From: an uncultured Parabacteroides sp.
Lineage (GTDB): Bacteria > Bacteroidota > Bacteroidia > Bacteroidales > Tannerellaceae
Length of the DNA: 5,113 nucleotides
NCBI GenBank assembly: GCA_900552415.1
Contig: USAD01000209.1
Span: 1 to 5,113, forward strand
Direction: 5' to 3'
The notes under the pieces are model-generated. The model searched no databases. It worked only from the letters and a program-made list of their open reading frames with translations, and was not told the DNA's origin. Shown here in pieces: positions 1 through 5,113 of the stretch; the stretch's first letter is position 1; each line of letters opens with the position of its first letter. The translations under genes were made by a program, and so were the position numbers.

Positions 1-1255
1 CCAGCTCATAAGGCGTGTCGGCGAAGAACGACTGGAGACGCTCGAGGAAATTGTCCACGTCGCCACGCTCCACCGATTGGACAAAACGACCAATCTCAAA
101 AGCGCTCTTGGTGGCATTGACATTAGCATAGAAAGGCAACAGGTACTTAACAAATCCCTCCTCCACCTCCCGGTTCGGGAAGCCCAGGGTATAATAACCA
201 AAACGGGAATCATAATCCTTGATCGTCAGATAACCGCTCTGATAGATCACCGGAATGGGATTGTAAGAGGTCGCGTCGATGCTGTTCAGGACATCCGCGC
301 TCGTCTCCGCATGAGCCATATCATAAAGATCGTATTTCGTCCGCTTCAGCAGCTCCACCAGGTAAGTCGGCGTGCCCGTCTCGAACCAGTAATCGCCGAA
401 TTGCCTGTTCTTGAAGGTATTCAGCAGGCTGAACGGGTTATAAACGCCCGGAGCGTTCGGCGTGAAGTGATAACCGTCGTAATTCTCCTTCAATCGCGCC
501 AACGCCGCCTCATATTCCAGGCCCAAAGCGTCGGCCAACGCCTGGACATCCTCTTTCAGCTCACCGCGGATCTCCACGTCCGTCACGCCACAGATATCGG
601 CGTAAGCGTTGATCATCGAAATGTCCTCCAGGTTGTTGAGATCGCTGAAGACGCTCACCTTCCCGAACTTCGTCACGCCCGTCAGCAGGGCGAAACGGAT
701 GCAGCCGTCCATCGTCTTCAGTACCCCATAGAAGGGTTTCAGGGTCGAGCGCATCTCTTCCTGAAGCGCCTCGTCGTGAAGGGTCTGCAGGAGTGGCTTG
801 TCGTACTCGTCGACCAGGATAACCACCCGGCGGCCCGTCCGCTTATAAGCCCGCAGGATAACACCCGCAAACCGGAGCGGCAGGCTCCGTTCCGCCGGGT
901 CATTGCCATAAAGCTCCTCCCAAGCGGCGACGTTCCGATCCAATATATCCACCAGATCGGTCGCGGAAGCGTATTTGGAGATATTCAGGTCCAAGTGGAA
1001 GATCGGATGTTCCAGCCATTCCTTCTCCAGGGCGGCCATCGCCAACCCCTCGAACAGCTCCTTTTTCCCCTGGAAATAGGCCTCTATCGTAGAAACCAGC
1101 AAGCTCTTGCCAAAACGGCGGGGGCGGCTCAGGAAATAATAACTTCCCGTTGTCACCATTTGGTGGATCAGGGCGGTCTTGTCAATATAAAGATAACCCT
1201 CCTTGCGGATCTTCTCGAAATTCTGGATACCGATGGGATACAACCTTGAACTCAT
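1..1255 (-). CDS. AAA-ATPase-like / PD-(D/E)XK family protein, N-terminal 418 codons (partial, runs off window start)
   Basis: I read this on the reverse strand as an uninterrupted frame from an ATG at 1255-1253 to the window edge. The protein begins MSSRLYPIGIQNFEKIRKEG and continues YLYIDKT, the typical opening of the AAA-ATPase-like family (Pfam AAA-ATPase_like) widespread in Bacteroidales. A Walker A-type motif, RPRRFGKS, lies at about residues 44-51 with Lys50. A Walker B-type motif, VVILVDEYDKP, has Asp149 and Glu150. Further family-like segments are LLTGVTKFGKVSVFSDLNNL and DGYHF. Known members are usually a little over 500 residues and end in a PD-(D/E)XK nuclease-like domain (PDDEXK_9), so that part should lie outside the window. 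The cellular role of the family is not established; ATP binding is inferred from the motifs. I see no frameshift or lost motif in the visible part. The start is supported by its position ahead of the conserved opening and by a -7-like box about 33 bases upstream. It is divergent from the patatin gene and probably not functionally linked to it. Confidence 0.9.
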   Translation of the reverse strand, partial: MSSRLYPIGIQNFEKIRKEGYLYIDKTALIHQMVTTGSYYFLSRPRRFGKSLLVSTIEAYFQGKKELFEGLAMAALEKEWLEHPIFHLDLNISKYASATDLVDILDRNVAAWEELYGNDPAERSLPLRFAGVILRAYKRTGRRVVILVDEYDKPLLQTLHDEALQEEMRSTLKPFYGVLKTMDGCIRFALLTGVTKFGKVSVFSDLNNLEDISMINAYADICGVTDVEIRGELKEDVQALADALGLEYEAALARLKENYDGYHFTPNAPGVYNPFSLLNTFKNRQFGDYWFETGTPTYLVELLKRTKYDLYDMAHAETSADVLNSIDATSYNPIPVIYQSGYLTIKDYDSRFGYYTLGFPNREVEEGFVKYLLPFYANVNATKSAFEIGRFVQSVERGDVDNFLERLQSFFADTPYEL

Positions 1256-1287
1256 AAGCGCATGTTCTTTAATTCGACCTCTTTACG

Positions 1288-1311
1288 CGAAGATAAACTT
1301 TTCCCGCCAAA
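1288..1311 (-). promoter_or_regulatory. Candidate promoter for the AAA-ATPase-like gene (-7 box clear, -33 box poor)
   Basis: On the minus strand, TATCTTCG (1295 down to 1288) matches the Bacteroides -7 consensus TAnnTTTG with one mismatch and lies about 33 bases before the start codon. A TTTG occurs upstream (1311-1308), but the gap is only 12 bases instead of the usual 19-21, so the -33 part is weak. The assignment rests on the -7 match and its location. Confidence 0.4.
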
Positions 1312-1360
1312 AGCGACCATCGCGAACGCCCTTTCCACGGAAAAAGAGGAGAAAACCCAT

Positions 1361-1391
1361 TTTGCGTTTCAAGGAAAAGCCACTACCTTCG
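1361..1391 (+). promoter_or_regulatory. Bacteroides-type promoter for the patatin / SMP-30-like gene pair
   Basis: TTTG at 1361-1364 and TACCTTCG at 1384-1391 are separated by 19 bases. This fits the Bacteroidota sigma-ABfr consensus (TTTG, 19-21 bases, TAnnTTTG) with one mismatch in the -7 box. Transcription would begin near 1396-1400, leaving a leader of about 20 bases before the ATG at 1417. The leader has no Shine-Dalgarno sequence, which is normal for this phylum. Confidence 0.65.
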
Positions 1392-1416
1392 CGAGTAGAA
1401 ACAACGGCATTCCCAG

Positions 1417-3615
1417 ATGAGAAAAGCTCTTTACTTCTTACTGATTATCCTTTTCATGCTGCCCCCTTGCGCCGCTGAACGGAAACGGGTCGGCCTCGTG
1501 CTGGGCGGCGGCGGAGCGAAAGGCGCGGCGCACATCGGCGTGCTGAAGGTACTCGAGGAGGCCGGCATCCCGATCGACTATATCGCCGGGACCAGCATGG
1601 GAGCCATCGTCGGCGGACTTTATGCCGTAGGCTACTCGGCCAACGAGATCGACTCGCTGGTCAAGCTGCAAGACTGGAACCTGCTCCTGAGCGACCGGGT
1701 GAAACGCAGCAACCTCTCCTTCCCCGAGAAAGAGAACTCCGAGCGTTATATCATCTCGCTCCCCTTCGGGAAAAGCAAGGAAGAGCGGACCATCAGCGGC
1801 ATGATCCAGGGACAGAACCTGCAGAACCTGTTCTCGGGGCTGACCATCGGCTACCACGATTCGCTCGATTTCGACCAGCTGCCCATCCCCTTCGCCTGTG
1901 TCGCCGTCGATATCGTCCGGGGCGAGGAGCATGTCTTCCGCGGCGGCAGCCTTCCCTTGGCGCTCCGGGCCAGCATGGCCATCCCCGCCGTCTTCTCGCC
2001 CGTGAAACAAGACAGCATGATCCTCGTGGATGGCGGCCTGAACAATAACTATCCCGCCGATATCGCCAAGAACATAGGGAAAGCAGACATCATCATCGGC
2101 GTCGACCTGGGTACCAGCGACCTGAAAGAACAAGACAATATCAAAAGCGCCAGCGACGTGGTCGGCCAGATCGTCGCCCTTTATGGCAACAAGAAATACG
2201 AGGAGAACAAACGGCAAACCGATCTCCTGATCCGCCCCAGACTGGATCCCTACAACTCGGCCAGCTTCTCGCGACCGGCACTCGACACGCTCATCCAACG
2301 GGGCGAACAGGCGGCCCGACGGCAATGGGATGAGATCATCGCCCTGAAAACCCGGATCGGTATCACGGACGACGAGATACCTATCCGACGGCAATCGCCC
2401 ACTTTCGCGACCGATACGTTTCATATCCGGCATATCCATTTCGAGGGCGCCGACCCCAAGGACCAATCCTGGCTGTTGAAGATCAGTGGCCTGAAAGAGA
2501 ACAGCGACCTGACCGTGCAACAACTCCAGGACGCCGTCTCTATCCTGGTCGGAACCAACGCCTACCGGAACATCAACTACAAACTGATCGGCGACAAGAA
2601 CCGGGACCTGATCTTCCAGATGCAAGACAAGACCAACAGCGCCATCAACGTGGGCGTCCGTTTCGACAGTGAGGATATTGTCGCCGCCTTGCTTAACGTC
2701 ACCTACGACCATAAGGCACGTTATCACTCCAAGATCGCCCTGACAGGCCGTATCGGCAAACGGGCTTATGGCCGGCTGGACTATGCCATCGAACGAAGCC
2801 CATTGCGCAACATCAACTTCTCGTACATGTTCGACTATAACAATACCGATATCAATTATCACGGGAAGAAGAACATGAACACCACCTTCAGGCACCACCT
2901 GTTCGAGATCGGCTATACGGACGTGAACTGGCTCAGCTTCAAGCTTAACCTTGGGGCACGATACGAATACTTCGACTTCAATACACCCCTGTATACGACC
3001 GACCATCTCCAGACGTTCGATATCCGCTCAAAAGGTTACATCAACTATTTCATATCGGCCCACCTGGAAACGCTGGACCGGAACTATTTCCCCAGTAAGG
3101 GCATCTCGCTCAAGGCGGACTATACGATCTATACCGACAACTTCGTCACGAACGAGGGACATACGCTGACCTCGGCGCTTGGATTGAATTTCAAGGCGGT
3201 CTTGCCCGTCACCTCCCATTTCAGCTTCATCCCCGCCGTCAACGGGCGTGTCCTGATCGGCAATGACCACGGTTTTCCTTACCTGAACATGGCCGGAGGC
3301 GAACAGTTCGGGAAATATTTCCAGCAGCAATTGCCATTCGCGGGCATCAGCCACGTTGAAATATTCAATAATTCATTAATAATCGCACAATTGACCTGTC
3401 GGCAGCGAATAAGTCAAAATCATTATATATCTTTGATAGCGAATTACGCTCTCCATCACGACAACTTGTTTGAGTTGCTCAAGGGGGAAAGCGTATGGGG
3501 AGGAAGCCTGGGATATGCCTACAACAGCATCGCTGGCCCATTGAGCGCCAGCTTCGGGCTCTCGAACCGGAACAAGAATGTCCAGTTCAACCTGAACCTG
3601 GGATTTTTCTTTTAA
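1417..3615 (+). CDS. Patatin-like phospholipase with POTRA-like domain and C-terminal outer-membrane beta-barrel (PlpD/Omp85-type)
   Basis: This is a predicted outer-membrane lipid acyl hydrolase of 732 residues. Residues 1-20 form a signal peptide: a basic start, a hydrophobic run, then CAA before Glu21. The patatin domain covers roughly residues 24-320. Its oxyanion-hole motif GGGGAKG is at 30-36, the nucleophile motif GTSMG gives Ser60, and the DGG motif gives Asp205 as dyad partner, so all catalytic residues are present. Residues about 333-405 (from DTFHIRHIHFEG) look like a single POTRA-type domain. From about 409 to the end the sequence alternates in the manner of beta strands and finishes in NLNLGFFF, a terminal-Phe beta-signal as in Omp85/BamA-like barrels. 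This layout matches Pseudomonas PlpD and Fusobacterium FplA (type Vd autotransporters). Many Bacteroidota proteins share it and have a similar length. Phospholipase A activity is inferred from the family; the substrate is unknown. Whether the hydrolase faces the periplasm or outside cannot be told here. I chose ATG 1417 because it supplies the signal peptide and follows a good promoter. An AT-rich stretch near 3355-3450 departs from the rest of the gene in composition. The SMP-30-like gene follows after 28 bases. Confidence 0.93.
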   Translation: MRKALYFLLIILFMLPPCAAERKRVGLVLGGGGAKGAAHIGVLKVLEEAGIPIDYIAGTSMGAIVGGLYAVGYSANEIDSLVKLQDWNLLLSDRVKRSNLSFPEKENSERYIISLPFGKSKEERTISGMIQGQNLQNLFSGLTIGYHDSLDFDQLPIPFACVAVDIVRGEEHVFRGGSLPLALRASMAIPAVFSPVKQDSMILVDGGLNNNYPADIAKNIGKADIIIGVDLGTSDLKEQDNIKSASDVVGQIVALYGNKKYEENKRQTDLLIRPRLDPYNSASFSRPALDTLIQRGEQAARRQWDEIIALKTRIGITDDEIPIRRQSPTFATDTFHIRHIHFEGADPKDQSWLLKISGLKENSDLTVQQLQDAVSILVGTNAYRNINYKLIGDKNRDLIFQMQDKTNSAINVGVRFDSEDIVAALLNVTYDHKARYHSKIALTGRIGKRAYGRLDYAIERSPLRNINFSYMFDYNNTDINYHGKKNMNTTFRHHLFEIGYTDVNWLSFKLNLGARYEYFDFNTPLYTTDHLQTFDIRSKGYINYFISAHLETLDRNYFPSKGISLKADYTIYTDNFVTNEGHTLTSALGLNFKAVLPVTSHFSFIPAVNGRVLIGNDHGFPYLNMAGGEQFGKYFQQQLPFAGISHVEIFNNSLIIAQLTCRQRISQNHYISLIANYALHHDNLFELLKGESVWGGSLGYAYNSIAGPLSASFGLSNRNKNVQFNLNLGFFF
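3428..3435 (+). promoter_or_regulatory. Possible internal -7 promoter element inside the patatin gene
   Basis: TATCTTTG matches TAnnTTTG exactly and sits in an unusually AT-rich stretch of the patatin coding region. No TTTG is found at the expected 19-21 base distance upstream, where the sequence is GCGA, AGCG or CAGC. If it is active, transcription would start near 3442 and give the SMP-30-like gene a leader of about 200 bases. A chance match is quite possible. Confidence 0.25.
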
Positions 3616-3643
3616 AGCGTACTTGATTCTATTTTACGATATC

Positions 3644-4603
3644 ATGAAAGGGAAAAGAATTATTTTATCCATCCTGTCGCTCGTCGTGGGGCTTCTATCA
3701 TGCGAGACTCCAACAGAAACGATGACCGCGAACCTGGCCCTCAAGGCAGAGGCGACAACTGGCGAGGGCGCAATCTGGCATCCCGGACGGCAAACGCTCT
3801 TTTGGGTCGATATTGAGGGCAAGACGCTTTATGAGTATCGTACCAATGGCGAAGCTCCAAACACCTGGCGGTTCGACCAGATGGTCACGACGGTTGTCCC
3901 CGAGAATAATTCGACCATGATCGTTGCCCTACAAAATCGGGTCATCCGCCTAAACCTGAACAACAGCACGCATACAACGATCGTCGATATTCCCGACGAA
4001 GCGGGTAACTATCGCTGCAATGATGGCAAATGCGATCCCTCCGGAAGATTATGGAGTGGCACGATGGGCCTCAAAGGGCAAAATAAAAGCGCGACCCTTT
4101 ACTTCCTGAACCAAGGGGAACTCGTACCCAAAATAGAAAATGTCACGATCTCAAACGGGATTGTCTGGTCCGCCAACAAGAAATACATGTATTATAACGA
4201 TACTCCCACAGGGAAGATCGCCCGTTTCCGCTATAACGATACGACAGGAGAGATCCTGTTCGACGGCATCGCGGTCAAGCTCCCCGAGGGGACCGGAGTA
4301 CCCGATGGCATGACGATCGACAAGGACGATAATCTTTGGGTGGCGCAATGGGGCGGCTACGGCGTTTATTGCTATAATCCCTATACGGGAGAACTGCTGA
4401 AAAAGATCGAGGTGCCAGCACCCAACGTCGCCTCGTGCGCGTTCGGTGGCGAGAAACTCGATACGCTCTACATCACGACAGCCCGTGCCGGACTCTCGCC
4501 TGAGCAACTCGAGAAATATCCTTTAAGTGGCAGCCTTTTCTATTGCGTTCCGGGCACGACAGGCGTTCGTCCCAACTATTTCAAGAATCCCGACAAACAA
4601 TAA
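3644..4603 (+). CDS. SMP-30/gluconolactonase-like lipoprotein
   Basis: This is a 319-residue protein of the SMP-30/gluconolactonase/LRE family, a six-bladed beta-propeller whose known members are metal-dependent lactone or ester hydrolases. The metal ligands known from the family have visible counterparts: Glu41 in GEGAIW, Asn171 in SNGIVWS and Asp221 in PDGMTID. Arg124 and Asn126 in RCNDGKCDP match the usual substrate-pocket segment. The late motif CAFGGEKLDTLYITTAR is also typical. The N-terminus is a lipoprotein signal: basic MKGKR, a hydrophobic stretch, then the lipobox LLSC with lipidated Cys20. It is therefore predicted to be membrane-anchored on the outer side of the inner membrane, unlike the many cytoplasmic members. 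Residues after Cys20 (ETPTET) contain acidic residues but no strong surface-export signature. I chose ATG 3644 over an in-frame TTG at 3623 because the ATG gives a compact signal peptide. The 28-base gap after the patatin gene, with no terminator seen, suggests co-transcription. The true substrate is unknown; aldonolactones are the family default. Confidence 0.9.
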   Translation: MKGKRIILSILSLVVGLLSCETPTETMTANLALKAEATTGEGAIWHPGRQTLFWVDIEGKTLYEYRTNGEAPNTWRFDQMVTTVVPENNSTMIVALQNRVIRLNLNNSTHTTIVDIPDEAGNYRCNDGKCDPSGRLWSGTMGLKGQNKSATLYFLNQGELVPKIENVTISNGIVWSANKKYMYYNDTPTGKIARFRYNDTTGEILFDGIAVKLPEGTGVPDGMTIDKDDNLWVAQWGGYGVYCYNPYTGELLKKIEVPAPNVASCAFGGEKLDTLYITTARAGLSPEQLEKYPLSGSLFYCVPGTTGVRPNYFKNPDKQ

Positions 4604-4610
4604 ACATAAC

Positions 4611-4658
4611 GGGAGACAAAGATGTTATCTGAAAAGAAGAAACCTCTTTTTATCTCCC
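4611..4658 (+). other. Nested inverted repeat in the gap before rnr (leader structure or weak terminator)
   Basis: GGGAGA (4611-4616) can pair with TCTCCC (4653-4658). Inside this, AAAAGA (4632-4637) can pair with TCTTTT (4645-4650) around a 7-base loop. The outer arms enclose 36 bases and no T-run follows, so this is not a classical intrinsic terminator. It lies 7 bases after the SMP-30-like stop codon and 18 bases before the rnr start. It could be a weak terminator, an RNA-end stabiliser or part of the rnr leader. The remaining bases before the ATG are AT-rich, as expected for Bacteroidota translation starts. I saw no clear -7/-33 promoter for rnr in this gap. Confidence 0.4.
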
Positions 4659-4676
4659 ACTAAATATATCTAGACT

Positions 4677-5113
4677 ATGTCAAAAAAGAATTCAAGTAAA
4701 AAAGAGCCGCATAAGAAAAAAGCCGGTAAGGGCAAAAAAGAGTCCAAAGGCAAACGGATGCGGAAAAAGGATATGATCAAGGCGGTTCTCACCGTCTTTG
4801 AGACGACCCCAAACGGGATCTTCAATTATAAACAGATTAGCGCCACGATTGGAGCCAATACCCATCCCATGAAAGCGATGGTCGTAGAGATCCTTCAAGA
4901 GCTGGCAACAGAAGGTATTATCGCCGAGACCGACCGGGGACGTTATCGATTGAACGCATTAGGTACGATCGCGATCGGAACCTTCAACCGCCGCAGCAAC
5001 GGCAAGAACTCCTTCACGCCCGAAGATGGCGGAGCTTCCATTTTCATCGCCGAAAGAAACTCCGGACATGCTATGGATGGCGACAAGGTTAAAGTTCAGT
5101 TGTTCGCCCGCCG
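4677..5113 (+). CDS. rnr: Ribonuclease R, N-terminal 145 codons (partial, runs off window end)
   Basis: This is the start of an RNase II/R-family 3'-to-5' exoribonuclease, which degrades structured RNA in the cytoplasm. Residues 1-31 are a very basic tail, with 16 of 31 being Lys or Arg. Residues about 32-92 (from DMIKAVLTVFE through GRYRLN) match the winged-helix domain found at the N-terminus of RNase R. From about 94, GTIAIGTF and then GGASIFIAERNSGHAMDGDK match the first cold-shock/OB domain, with the usual 'aMdGDkV' signature at 132-138. The catalytic RNB domain and the S1 domain lie beyond the window. The winged helix favours RNase R over RNase II. The start at 4677 is preceded by an AT-rich stretch without a Shine-Dalgarno sequence. 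The gap of 73 bases after the SMP-30-like gene leaves open whether it is co-transcribed with it. I see no sign of disruption. Confidence 0.92.
   Translation, partial: MSKKNSSKKEPHKKKAGKGKKESKGKRMRKKDMIKAVLTVFETTPNGIFNYKQISATIGANTHPMKAMVVEILQELATEGIIAETDRGRYRLNALGTIAIGTFNRRSNGKNSFTPEDGGASIFIAERNSGHAMDGDKVKVQLFAR

Noticed and set aside
77..1249. Long plus-strand open frame of 390 codons
   Set aside because: It lies wholly antisense to the AAA-ATPase-like gene, whose reverse-strand translation shows clear Walker motifs. The plus-strand product resembles no family I recognise and looks like a codon-bias shadow.
1203..1478. 91-codon plus-strand frame across the divergent intergenic region
   Set aside because: It overlaps both the start of the reverse-strand gene and the start of the patatin gene out of frame, and it spans both candidate promoters. 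The product is basic, with no domain.
1417..1480. Reading the patatin signal as a lipoprotein signal (LPPC, Cys18)
   Set aside because: Proline at both -1 and -2 is a poor lipobox, and a barrel protein does not need a lipid anchor. Cleavage after CAA by signal peptidase I is more plausible.
1438..3006. Long minus-strand open frame of 522 codons opposite the patatin gene
   Set aside because: Its translation is rich in Val, Asp and Gly with no recognisable domain, while the opposite strand encodes an intact patatin and barrel with all catalytic motifs. It is explained by GC-rich codon bias on the coding strand.
3623..3643. Upstream TTG start for the SMP-30-like gene
   Set aside because: It would add seven residues (MILFYDI) before the basic n-region and spoil a compact lipoprotein signal. 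The ATG at 3644 fits better.
4692..4898. 68-codon minus-strand frame opposite rnr
   Set aside because: It is antisense to a well-supported RNase R N-terminus. Its hydrophobic Phe/Leu-rich end is simply the complement of the Lys-rich tail.
1..5113. A novel defence, mobile or multi-gene system
   Set aside because: I saw no CRISPR-like direct repeats, terminal inverted repeats, transposase or integrase, tRNA or attachment-site pattern. All four genes belong to recognisable families.

Overview
The window looks like an ordinary chromosomal stretch from a member of the Bacteroidota, most likely order Bacteroidales; something near Parabacteroides would fit, but I cannot fix the genus. Four things point this way. 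The -7 elements resemble the Bacteroides-type TAnnTTTG box. The start codons lack Shine-Dalgarno sequences. There is an AAA-ATPase-like/PD-(D/E)XK family gene of a kind heavily multiplied in Bacteroidales. A patatin/Omp85-barrel fusion sits beside a lipoprotein gene. Base composition is about half G+C by eye in the genes, and lower in the gap before the last gene and in one patch inside the patatin gene.

Layout. Positions 1-1255 (minus strand) hold the first 418 codons of an AAA-ATPase-like protein whose C-terminus lies outside the window. Positions 1256-1416 are a divergent intergenic region with one candidate promoter facing each way; the two -7 elements are near-identical mirror copies. 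Positions 1417-3615 (plus) encode a complete 732-residue exported patatin-like phospholipase with a POTRA-like domain and a C-terminal outer-membrane beta-barrel. After a 28-base gap, 3644-4603 (plus) encodes a 319-residue SMP-30/gluconolactonase-like lipoprotein, probably on the same transcript. A 73-base AT-rich gap (4604-4676) carries a nested inverted repeat. From 4677 to the window edge (plus) lies the 5' part of a ribonuclease R (rnr) gene.

How they relate. The patatin and SMP-30-like proteins are both predicted to act in the cell envelope: an esterase anchored by a barrel and a lipid-anchored putative lactone/ester hydrolase. Their tight spacing suggests co-expression, though no shared substrate can be read from the sequence. 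The ATPase-like gene is divergently transcribed and probably unrelated. The rnr gene is a housekeeping RNA-decay gene, and its promoter is not obvious.

I found no CRISPR array, tRNA, rRNA, insertion sequence or convincing new multi-gene system. The points most worth a second look are the AT-rich patch with a perfect -7 box inside the patatin gene, the mirrored divergent promoters, and the structured leader before rnr.
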